A DNA stretch of 5,118 nt from Burkholderiales bacterium UBA2647 (GTDB lineage Bacteria > Pseudomonadota > Gammaproteobacteria > Burkholderiales > Burkholderiaceae_E). Below are positions 1 to 5,118 of this stretch, piece by piece (position 1 is the stretch's first letter; each line of letters opens with the position of its first letter). The notes under the pieces are model-generated. The model ran no database searches and was not told the origin of the DNA. It worked only from the letters and a program-made list of their open reading frames with translations. Made by a program: the position numbers and the translations under genes. The stretch covers positions 1 through 5,118 of the forward strand of contig DENJ01000104.1 in the NCBI GenBank assembly GCA_002359635.1. Direction: 5' to 3'.

Positions 1-42
1 ATCGTCACGCCAACCGAGCGCTTGCGTAAGCTCAACCGCTAA
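1..42 (+). CDS. fliN: FliN C-terminal end (partial, 5' cut by window)
   Basis: Only the last 13 codons and the TAA stop are inside the window. They read IVTPTERLRKLNR, which matches the usual C-terminus of the flagellar switch protein FliN, where a conserved 'I-V-[TS]-P-x-[ED]-R-[LV]' segment closes the SpoA (surface presentation of antigens) domain. FliN sits in the cytoplasmic C-ring, where it takes part in direction switching and in docking export substrates. The identity is supported mainly by context, because fliN normally precedes fliO and fliP. A related SpoA protein such as FliM is possible but less likely from the tail and position. Confidence 0.8.
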   Translation: MVTPTERLRKLNR

Positions 43-46
43 GTCG

Positions 47-69
47 ATGGGCTGCTGCTAGCCCGTTTT
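47..69 (+). other. Intergenic GC-rich hairpin between fliN and fliOP
   Basis: GGGCT (49-53) and AGCCC (60-64) form a perfect 5-bp stem around the 6-nt loop GCTGCT. A T-G wobble (48/65) and an A-T pair (47/66) extend it, and the run TTTT (66-69) follows. The structure starts just after the fliN stop. It could be a weak intrinsic terminator or attenuator, or an mRNA-stabilising or processing element inside the operon. The stem and T run are short, so full termination is unlikely. The hairpin is visible in the sequence; its function is inferred. Confidence 0.4.
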
Positions 70-86
70 CATCAACTACTCATCGC

Positions 87-1130
87 ATGGAAACCGCCAG
101 CGCCAGCATTGTTTTTCTTCTGCTGGTATCTCTGGTGGCGCTCGGCGTCGGATTTCTCGCTAGGCAATGGCGAAAGCCGGCTGCAACGAGCCGTCTCAAA
201 GTTTTATCTACCGTCTCCTTAGGCCAGCGGGAACGCCTCGTTGAGGTCGTTCAGGGAGAGGATGTTCTCTTGCTCGGGGTAACGAGCCAGCAGATTCATT
301 TAATCGATAAACGAAAGGCAAGCGCGGACGAACTCGAATCGGTGTCGTCAAAGGACCTATTCAAATCCGCGATCGACCTTCGCTTCGTATTGGGCATTTT
401 GATGGCCATCGCTGGAGGTTTCTTATGGGGTCCGAATGAGGTCATGGCCCAAAACATTCCCTTGTTTGAGGCGGTGCCTGCAAAGGGCGGTGGTACCAAC
501 TACTCGGTACCCGTTCAGACCGTTATATTGTTGACGGCGCTCTCATTCTTGCCGGCAATGCTCATGCTGATGACAAGTTTTACGAGAATCCTGATTGTTT
601 TGTCGTTGCTTCGTCAAGCTATGGGTTTGGTAACAACCCCCCCGAATGCGGTTTTAGTTGGGCTTGCTTTGTTCATCACAGCAGCGGTCATGGCTCCGGT
701 GACCGAGAAGGTTTATGCTGATGCATGGCAGCCCTATGTGGCAGGACGAATCAACTTTGAGCAGGCGATCGATCGAGGTGTTGAACCTGTAAAAGGCTTT
801 ATGCTCCGGCAAACCCGCTCCGATGACTTGAATCTGTTTGTCAAGCTATCCGGCAAAACCTATACAAAGCCGGAAGATGTTCCGATGACCACGGTGATAC
901 CAGCTTTTGCCATCAGCGAAATCCGAACCGCGTTTTTGATTGGCTTTGTGATTTACCTGCCTTTTCTGGCGATTGATTTTGCGGTTGCAAGTATTCTCAC
1001 TGCACTGGGCATGGTCATGGTGTCACCAATCACCTTTGCATTGCCTCTGAAACTCATTGTGTTTGTGCTCGCTGACGGTTGGGCGATGTTAATCGGCGGT
1101 CTGGTCGACAGTTTCAAGATGAGCGGGTAG
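87..1130 (+). CDS. FliO-FliP fusion, flagellar export gate protein
   Basis: One uninterrupted 347-codon frame joins two normally separate proteins. Residues 7-25 are a membrane segment, followed by RQWRK and the FliO core at about 37-75, with the typical 'LxVLxxxSLGxRERLVxV...LLLGVT' pattern. Residues 122-347 match mature FliP over its full length: SFTR at 164-167, the TTPPN region at 183-187, FMLRQTR at 238-244, IPAFAISEIRTAF at 271-283, and the C-terminal ALPLKL...DGW block at 318-332. FliP is the main ring-forming subunit of the FliPQR export gate in the inner membrane; FliO aids FliP assembly. Between the domains lies a basic-hydrophobic stretch (93-121) ending VMA|Q, which looks like a retained FliP signal peptide. 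ATG 87 is the only plausible start in frame, and it has no clear Shine-Dalgarno. An internal FliP start (TTG 390 or ATG 402) is possible but also lacks a good ribosome site and would lose the positive n-region. Identity of both halves is certain; whether they remain fused in the cell is not. Confidence 0.93.
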   Translation: METASASIVFLLLVSLVALGVGFLARQWRKPAATSRLKVLSTVSLGQRERLVEVVQGEDVLLLGVTSQQIHLIDKRKASADELESVSSKDLFKSAIDLRFVLGILMAIAGGFLWGPNEVMAQNIPLFEAVPAKGGGTNYSVPVQTVILLTALSFLPAMLMLMTSFTRILIVLSLLRQAMGLVTTPPNAVLVGLALFITAAVMAPVTEKVYADAWQPYVAGRINFEQAIDRGVEPVKGFMLRQTRSDDLNLFVKLSGKTYTKPEDVPMTTVIPAFAISEIRTAFLIGFVIYLPFLAIDFAVASILTALGMVMVSPITFALPLKLIVFVLADGWAMLIGGLVDSFKMSG

Positions 1131-1167
1131 AGCTTGGGTTTCGTGTTGATGATCAGGAAAGATCCTT

Positions 1168-1437
1168 ATGGACTCTAGTGAAATTGTCGGGCACGTTCTG
1201 CGAGCTATATTGATGATGGCTTTGCTTGCTGGACCGATACTGATCGGTATTCTCTTGCTTGGTCTAGTGATCGGTGTTCTCCAGGCGGCGACCTCGGTCA
1301 ACGAACAGACGCTCACCTTTGTTCCCAAGTTGATCATCACGGCCTTGATTATCGGCATTGGCGGTTCTTCGATGCTCTCCCTCTTCGTTGACTATGTGCG
1401 CGATGTGCTGGCCCGCATACCGGCGTTGACCCAGTGA
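1168..1437 (+). CDS. fliQ: Flagellar export gate protein FliQ
   Basis: An 89-residue protein of the usual FliQ length, with two hydrophobic helices at about residues 14-38 and 52-73. The conserved stretch between them, 'GLVIGVLQAATSVNEQTLTF' then VPK, is the FliQ family signature, including the Q-A-x-T-x-x-N-E-Q-T pattern. Four to five copies of FliQ surround the FliP-FliR core of the type III export gate in the inner membrane. The ATG at 1168 has AGGA (1155-1158) nine bases upstream. The gene lies 37 bp after the fliOP stop and 16 bp before fliR, in the standard P-Q-R order, so it is almost surely co-transcribed with them. Confidence 0.96.
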   Translation: MDSSEIVGHVLRAILMMALLAGPILIGILLLGLVIGVLQAATSVNEQTLTFVPKLIITALIIGIGGSSMLSLFVDYVRDVLARIPALTQ

Positions 1438-1453
1438 AGGCTTGAACTAGGCC

Positions 1454-2236
1454 GTGCTGTCGATACCCCAAACACTCGTAGAGACCGTGTTTTTGCCCGG
1501 ACTCCTTGCCGCTACGCGCGTGGTCGGTATGTTTTTATCGGCACCTTTTTTTGCGCTTCAGACGATTCCGGCAAGGTTTCGTATCGGACTGGCGCTGGTT
1601 ATTGCCTTCGGTATTCCCTTGCAAGTCGGCGCCCTTTCTACGATTTCGATCAACACCTCAACCAGCGGGTTCATGTTTTTGGCTGCGGCGGAGTTGGTGA
1701 TTGGGCTCGCGATGGGTTGGCTTATTCGCGTCGGTCTAGTCGTTTTTGACGTTGCCGCTGAAGTGATCAGTATCCAGACCGGCTTGTCGTTTGCCTCCAA
1801 TTATAACCCCGATCAAGCTCTGCCGTCGGGCGTATTGGGTAGTTTGTTCGGCCTGCTTGCGCTCGCGTTGATGTTTTCGCTCAATCTTCACCTTGTTGCG
1901 ATCGAGATACTCTTTGAGTCATTTCGCTCCTTGCCACCCGGTCAATGGCCGAAGGTTCTCGAGCTCAAGGGGGTGTCGACCCTGCTTGCCACCTGTTTCG
2001 GTATCGGGCTGATCCTGGCCCTGCCTTTCGTCGCGATTAATCTTGTTGTCATGGCGGCGCAAGGATTTATGGGCCGAACCAGCCCGCAGATGAATCTTTT
2101 TTCGATTGGATTTGCTATTTCGATCCCAATTGGTGTATTCCTTATCTACATTCTGATGCCGGTGTTTCCGGAGGCTTTGCAGCGATCGCTCGAGGCAGCC
2201 TACGGAGCTATTCGCATGGCTTTTGGCACTAATTGA
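1454..2236 (+). CDS. fliR: Flagellar export gate protein FliR
   Basis: A 260-residue multi-spanning membrane protein of normal FliR length. Recognisable blocks are 'TRVVGMFLSAPFFALQTIPA' near residues 21-40, the following RFRIGLAL, a 'ISIQTGLSFASNYNP' block near residues 105-119, and a C-terminal segment with SPQMNLFSIGF followed by a hydrophobic helix. FliR is the single subunit that completes the FliP-FliQ-FliR helical gate. The start is a GTG at 1454. GAAGG (1436-1440) lies 13 bases upstream, a little far, and overlaps the fliQ stop, so translational coupling to fliQ is plausible. The upstream in-frame TTG at 1442 is followed by a stop two codons later and can be excluded. Unlike in many Pseudomonas- or Vibrio-type clusters, flhB does not follow. 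Confidence 0.95.
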   Translation: MLSIPQTLVETVFLPGLLAATRVVGMFLSAPFFALQTIPARFRIGLALVIAFGIPLQVGALSTISINTSTSGFMFLAAAELVIGLAMGWLIRVGLVVFDVAAEVISIQTGLSFASNYNPDQALPSGVLGSLFGLLALALMFSLNLHLVAIEILFESFRSLPPGQWPKVLELKGVSTLLATCFGIGLILALPFVAINLVVMAAQGFMGRTSPQMNLFSIGFAISIPIGVFLIYILMPVFPEALQRSLEAAYGAIRMAFGTN

Positions 2237-2255
2237 ATTTGCAGTGAGGCTCGAT

Positions 2256-3143
2256 ATGCGCACACTCTTCAGACTTTTCATCATGATGGTCGCCGCCGCC
2301 CTCGCTGGTTGCTTCGAAACATTGCCGAGGCTACCAAGTATCGACGACCTACCTGCTTCACCGTCCCTGAAGGATCGAAATGCTGCTGTGGCTCAGGCCT
2401 GGGATAAGGCAAGCCTCGACTGCAGGGCGCAACACAAGCCCAAGGGTTCGTTTTGCGAGCAATTGAAGACCGAAGGGGAATTTTTGTCGTGTTCAGCCGA
2501 GCGTTTTGCTAAGTCTGCCCAATCGCTTCGTTACCCGGCTCCCGATAAAATCTGGGTCTGGCACAACTGCGTAAAGACGACCGCCAATCTGCTGCGGGAT
2601 GGCCTGTACTTGACCAGGCCGGACATCGATAAACGGATGACTGCCTGTCAGTCAAAACTCGATCCAGAGCCTGAGTTTCCTGTTCGGCAATCCGGTTGGT
2701 TTGCACCCTTGTTTGCCCTTGTATCCACAAACGATAAAGAGCCGGTTCAGGCTGTAATGCCGGGTGATTTTGGGGTTAACCAGTCACAGGTTGCACTGCC
2801 AAGTTGTGCCGCTCGCTTTGCCCCGCAAGTTCAAGCGGCCCCCGAAGTCAAGCCGATCGCCATCGTTACGCCTGTTTCGCCACCGGCTCCGGTCGTGCAA
2901 GCACCTGTCGTGCAGGCACCAGCCGACGCTGCTGAGCCGCTTAATCCGACCAAGCAGACAACAAAGCAGAGAGCACGCAATGCCGTGACGACGACGGAAG
3001 TCAAGCCGACCGCGTCGTCAAGCCTGCTCCGACCTGGTTCGGCAACTTCGGCATCATCCGCCTCACCGGAAATGAAGGGTGCTTGCCCCATTCCTGGAGC
3101 CTGCGGCCCCACGGTGCCGCTCGATGCGGTCAAAAGGCCATGA
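2256..3143 (+). CDS. Predicted cysteine-rich lipoprotein, unknown function
   Basis: I do not recognise this 295-residue protein. It starts with a clear lipoprotein signal: MRTLFRLF, a hydrophobic core, and the lipobox L-A-G-C with the lipid-bearing cysteine at residue 19. The +2 residue is Phe rather than Asp, so outer-membrane sorting is likely. ATG 2256 is preferred over an in-frame ATG at 2223 because it gives a proper signal peptide, has GTGAGG (2244-2249) six bases upstream, and avoids overlap with fliR. The mature part holds eight further cysteines (56, 67, 79, 105, 131, 184, 277, 283), an even number that fits periplasmic disulfides. Residues 40-135 look largely helical and charged. 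Residues 190-295 are rich in Pro, Ala, Ser and Thr, include a doubled VVQAP repeat, and end with two Cys in GACPIPGACGP. The gene follows fliR by 19 bp and precedes a second exported protein, suggesting a flagellum-linked envelope role (inferred). Confidence 0.8.
   Translation: MRTLFRLFIMMVAAALAGCFETLPRLPSIDDLPASPSLKDRNAAVAQAWDKASLDCRAQHKPKGSFCEQLKTEGEFLSCSAERFAKSAQSLRYPAPDKIWVWHNCVKTTANLLRDGLYLTRPDIDKRMTACQSKLDPEPEFPVRQSGWFAPLFALVSTNDKEPVQAVMPGDFGVNQSQVALPSCAARFAPQVQAAPEVKPIAIVTPVSPPAPVVQAPVVQAPADAAEPLNPTKQTTKQRARNAVTTTEVKPTASSSLLRPGSATSASSASPEMKGACPIPGACGPTVPLDAVKRP
2892..2921 (+). repeat. 15-bp tandem duplication inside the lipoprotein gene
   Basis: Two adjacent copies of GTCGTGCA[A/G]GCACC[T/A] (2892-2906 and 2907-2921) match at 13 of 15 positions. 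They encode VVQAP twice in the Pro/Ala-rich tail. Such in-frame repeats are common in flexible envelope linkers and could vary in copy number between strains. Confidence 0.75.
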
Positions 3144-3190
3144 GCTTGCGCGCGCGAGCAAGTGTTCCTCCGATGATGAAGGTTTCGTTT

Positions 3191-4519
3191 ATGAATAAGG
3201 GCTTTATCGCGGGATTGCTTGCAGCCTCTGTTTCGCTTGCGCAGGTGCTTGCGTCGGTACAGGCTGCAGACAGTGCGGGGACACCGGAAAAGTCCAAGGC
3301 GATCGAGGTAGTCAAGCCTGCGATAGCAAAGCCAACCGATGCCCTCGTACCGAAAGCCAAGGACGGAAAGCAAGCTGAGGTGTCTCAATCTGTCGGGAAA
3401 ACAATTGCAGCAGATGCAGCAACGACAACGCCCGCGATGGCTCCCGGAGGTCGACCCATTAACGATGTCAAGGTCATGCCCGGCGCTTCATCGTCAGCCA
3501 ATTCGGCAACCCCAAAGGGACAGCGGGTAGCACTTGCTCCTCCCGCTGGAAATGCGCAAGTGCACTCGACGTCGAGCGCTCCGCAAGCAACGACTTCGGA
3601 TTCGCTTGAGGAGCGGATCCGAGGGCTTTTGAAGGAAAAGCTAGGCACCAACAGTGAAGTCTTGCTACGGGTGAGCCCCGATTCGCCTTTGGCTAAATCG
3701 GACGCCACAGTCGTCGCTGGCGAAAAAAACCGTGAGCAGCTAACGGCTTCTAGAGATGCTACCCAGCAAATTTCTCAGCCGCAGCCGGTTGCGATGAAGT
3801 CGTCGGAGGGTCATCAACTCCCTTGGGATTGGCTTGGACCGCGCGGGCAACAGACTTGGGGGCGGCTAGATCCAGCCTATTCGGCTTGTTCTGGCGGCAG
3901 TTTGCAGTCACCGCCGGAGATTAACGAGCAGCAGGTCTTAGTTTCGATAGGCCCATCGATGCCGCAGTTTAGCTGGCAGGAACAAGGTTTTCAGTGGCGA
4001 CGACAAGGCCCATTGTGGACAGCGAACCTTGATGGCCGGTCGCGTACTGAGTTTCGAGATGAGACCTTTTCGCTTGCAGCAATTCAATTTCGATTTCCTG
4101 GCGAGCCATTTGTGGGTAAACAGCGACCTGAAGGCTCGGTCCACCTGATTCACCGACAGGACAAACGAATGCTGATCATCGCGGTTCCAATCGAAATCGA
4201 AGATCGTGGTGTCCCCTCGAATGAAGCAATCAGGACGCTGCTTCGGCGCTTTCCCATCGATACGACTGATGGGGTGGATTGGGCGGGTTTCCAGATGAAT
4301 CCCCAACATTTACTCCCGGCAAGCTTGCGATCTGCGTTTTTGTTTTCCGGTTCGCTTTCATTCCCCCCTTGTACTGAAAACGTGCTTTGGCTCCTTGCTA
4401 AAGAATCCATCATTCTGACGAGATCGCAGTTTGTCGAACTTGCGAGCTTAATGGGGAAGGGCTCGCGACAGCAGCAGCCGCTTAATGGGAGGCCTGTGCT
4501 GGGCCTTACGACGCCTTAG
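3191..4519 (+). CDS. Exported alpha-carbonic-anhydrase-like protein, probably inactive
   Basis: A predicted 442-residue exported protein. Residues 1-25 form a signal peptide (MNKGFIAGLL..., cleavage after SVQA). Residues 26-205 are a low-complexity linker rich in Ala, Lys, Pro, Ser and Thr, with a short amphipathic stretch SLEERIRGLLKEKLG at 138-152. Residues 206-442 match alpha-carbonic anhydrases: PWDW (211-214), a W-G-x-L-D-P motif (223-228), Cys233 followed by SGGSLQSP, QF at 299-300, HLIH (318-321), GSLSFPPC (387-394) and PLNGRPV near 430-436. Cys233 and Cys394 fit the family disulfide. The zinc site is broken: the QFHFH motif reads QFRFP (first His is Arg301, second lost or Pro303), and only the third, His318, remains. 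The shuttle His64 equivalent is Pro274, and Thr199/Thr200 equivalents are Ser390/Phe391. Catalysis is therefore unlikely, and a binding or structural role is inferred. ATG 3191 is preferred because GAAGG (3178-3182) lies eight bases upstream. ATGs at 3140 (overlapping the previous stop), 3173 and 3176 are alternatives that lengthen the n-region. Confidence 0.85.
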   Translation: MNKGFIAGLLAASVSLAQVLASVQAADSAGTPEKSKAIEVVKPAIAKPTDALVPKAKDGKQAEVSQSVGKTIAADAATTTPAMAPGGRPINDVKVMPGASSSANSATPKGQRVALAPPAGNAQVHSTSSAPQATTSDSLEERIRGLLKEKLGTNSEVLLRVSPDSPLAKSDATVVAGEKNREQLTASRDATQQISQPQPVAMKSSEGHQLPWDWLGPRGQQTWGRLDPAYSACSGGSLQSPPEINEQQVLVSIGPSMPQFSWQEQGFQWRRQGPLWTANLDGRSRTEFRDETFSLAAIQFRFPGEPFVGKQRPEGSVHLIHRQDKRMLIIAVPIEIEDRGVPSNEAIRTLLRRFPIDTTDGVDWAGFQMNPQHLLPASLRSAFLFSGSLSFPPCTENVLWLLAKESIILTRSQFVELASLMGKGSRQQQPLNGRPVLGLTTP

Positions 4520-4536
4520 CCAGATTTTCGTCTCGC

Positions 4537-4551
4537 CGGCATTATTTGCCG
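4537..4551. promoter_or_regulatory. Palindromic site 1 upstream of flgB (putative activator site)
   Basis: CGGCATTATTTGCCG is a perfect 5-bp inverted repeat (CGGCA/TGCCG) with a 5-bp AT-rich centre. It is nearly identical to a second copy 29 bp downstream and lies about 137 bp upstream of the predicted flgB transcription start. That is where NtrC-type activators of sigma-54 usually bind. The stem followed by CTTTT could alternatively act as a weak terminator for the upstream gene. The repeat is seen directly; the regulator is not known. Confidence 0.55.
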
Positions 4552-4565
4552 CTTTTAAGGTTTGT

Positions 4566-4580
4566 CGGCATCACTTGCCG
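4566..4580. promoter_or_regulatory. Palindromic site 2 upstream of flgB (putative activator site)
   Basis: CGGCATCACTTGCCG has the same CGGCA-N5-TGCCG dyad as site 1 and matches it at 13 of 15 positions, with one more shared base (G) two positions upstream. Its centre is about 108 bp upstream of the predicted flgB start site. No T tract follows, so it is not a terminator. A pair of dyads at this distance from a -24/-12 promoter is the expected layout for an enhancer-binding activator of the FlrC/FleQ/FlbD kind. Which protein binds is inference. Confidence 0.6.
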
Positions 4581-4654
4581 ATCATTGCAAAGCGAGGCTG
4601 ACCTTTCGGGTTGTTTAGGCCGTTAATTCCCTTCAAAACGACCATTTGTCGGGT

Positions 4655-4670
4655 TGGCACAGGCCTTGCT
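4655..4670 (+). promoter_or_regulatory. Sigma-54 (RpoN) -24/-12 promoter of flgB
   Basis: TGGCACAGGCCTTGCT contains TGGCAC (4655-4660), five bases, then TTGC (4666-4669), matching the RpoN consensus TGGCAC-N5-TTGC with exact GG-to-GC spacing. Transcription should begin near 4681, leaving a leader of about 25 bases that contains the flgB ribosome site. Rod and hook genes are RpoN-dependent in many polar-flagellated proteobacteria. This implies that flgB starts a new transcription unit, separate from the fliN-R operon, and needs an ATP-driven activator. Confidence 0.9.
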
Positions 4671-4705
4671 CATTTGAACTCGTTGAGGTCTTGGAGCGGT
4701 TAGTC

Positions 4706-5118
4706 ATGAATGTGGTTCCGGAATTTGATCCTTTGTTTTTTTCCGAGGCGGCGCTTCGGATGCGGGGCTACCGTCAGCAAATTCTCGCTTCCAACATGGC
4801 TAACGTCGATACCCCGGGTTACAAGGCGAGAGATGTTCTCTTTTCGCAAGCGCTCCGCGAACAACTTGAGGGAACTGCCTACTCAAACGCTTTGCCTCTT
4901 GTTGCGACGAGTGATAGGCATTACCGAATCGGAGGCTCGCTGCCTGGTGCTCCAGCACTGCTTTACCGTCAGGCGATGCAACCTGCTCTTGACGGTAATA
5001 CGGTTGACGTCGAAACAGAACGATCGCATTTTGCAGACAACGCGCTTCGCACCGAAGCGGCAATGACCATGCTGAACGGTGTGATTGCGTCGCGCCGGCT
5101 CGCCCTCACCGGTAATCA
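4706..5118 (+). CDS. flgB: Flagellar proximal rod protein FlgB (partial, 3' cut by window)
   Basis: The first 137 codons are visible, close to the normal FlgB length of about 135-140, so only a few residues and the stop are missing. The N-terminal motif LASNMANVDTPGYKARDV (residues 27-44) is the rod-protein signature shared by FlgB, FlgC and FlgG. The C-terminal block NTVDVETERSHFADNALR (98-115) is typical of FlgB. The protein forms part of the proximal rod in the periplasm and is exported through the gate encoded upstream. ATG 4706 has GGAG (4693-4696) nine bases upstream and follows the sigma-54 promoter. flgC would be expected next, outside the window. Confidence 0.95.
   Translation, partial: MNVVPEFDPLFFSEAALRMRGYRQQILASNMANVDTPGYKARDVLFSQALREQLEGTAYSNALPLVATSDRHYRIGGSLPGAPALLYRQAMQPALDGNTVDVETERSHFADNALRTEAAMTMLNGVIASRRLALTGN

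Noticed and set aside
1155..1166. AGGA/TCCT mini-hairpin that could hide the fliQ ribosome site
   Set aside because: A 4-bp stem with a 4-base loop is too weak to claim translational control.
2224..2242. TGGCAC followed by TTGC, resembling a sigma-54 promoter ahead of the lipoprotein gene
   Set aside because: The spacer is 9 bases instead of 5, which breaks the strict GG-to-GC spacing, and half of it lies in fliR coding sequence.
2223..2255. In-frame upstream ATG for the lipoprotein gene, overlapping the end of fliR
   Set aside because: It would add 11 residues before a textbook lipoprotein signal peptide. The ATG at 2256 has a well-spaced ribosome site.
3083..3190. Longer reading of the CA-like gene from ATG 3083 or ATG 3140
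   Set aside because: 3083 overlaps the lipoprotein gene deeply and places the signal peptide about 36 residues inside the protein. 3140 overlaps the stop (ATGA) but has no properly spaced ribosome site. It remains a weaker alternative.
2831..3388. 185-codon minus-strand reading frame across the lipoprotein and CA-like genes
   Set aside because: Its composition follows from the Pro/Ala-rich genes on the other strand, and it has no ribosome site, family signature or room of its own.
4639..4651. CGAC-N5-GTCG inverted repeat just upstream of the -24 element
   Set aside because: The arms are only 4 bp and differ from the twin dyads, so chance occurrence is likely.
4710..5066. 118-codon + strand reading frame starting just inside flgB
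   Set aside because: It lies in another frame of flgB, whose own frame gives a clear FlgB protein, and it has no recognisable features.

Overview
The window is part of a chromosomal flagellar gene cluster, all on the + strand. It reads: end of fliN, a fused fliO-fliP gene, fliQ, fliR, two unusual genes for exported proteins, then an intergenic control region and flgB, which runs off the right edge. The gene content, the FliP and FliR sequence style and a canonical sigma-54 promoter before flgB suggest a Gram-negative proteobacterium. A beta- or gammaproteobacterium with a polar-type sigma-54-dependent flagellar hierarchy is most likely; I cannot place it more precisely.

Left part (1-2236): membrane core of the flagellar type III export gate. 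FliN belongs to the switch/C-ring. FliP, FliQ and FliR form the export gate complex inside the MS ring, and FliO helps FliP assemble. FliO and FliP are encoded here as one continuous 347-codon reading frame. The junction keeps what looks like the ancestral FliP signal peptide and cleavage site, so the fusion could be cut into two proteins by signal peptidase. A short GC-rich hairpin lies between fliN and the fusion gene.

Middle (2256-4519): two genes not found in the standard flagellar set. The first encodes a lipoprotein with many cysteines and a Pro/Ala-rich tail. The second encodes an exported protein with a long low-complexity linker and a C-terminal alpha-carbonic-anhydrase fold. In that domain two of the three zinc histidines, the proton-shuttle histidine and the gate threonines are replaced, so it is probably a pseudoenzyme used as a binding or structural domain. 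Their place inside the flagellar cluster suggests a periplasmic accessory of the motor or its assembly. That role is inference.

Right part (4520-5118): a 186-bp intergenic region with two near-identical 15-bp dyads (CGGCA-N5-TGCCG), 29 bp apart. They lie about 80-110 bp upstream of a consensus -24/-12 sigma-54 promoter, which sits just ahead of flgB, the first rod gene. This looks like an enhancer-activated class of flagellar operon. I saw no convincing gene on the minus strand.
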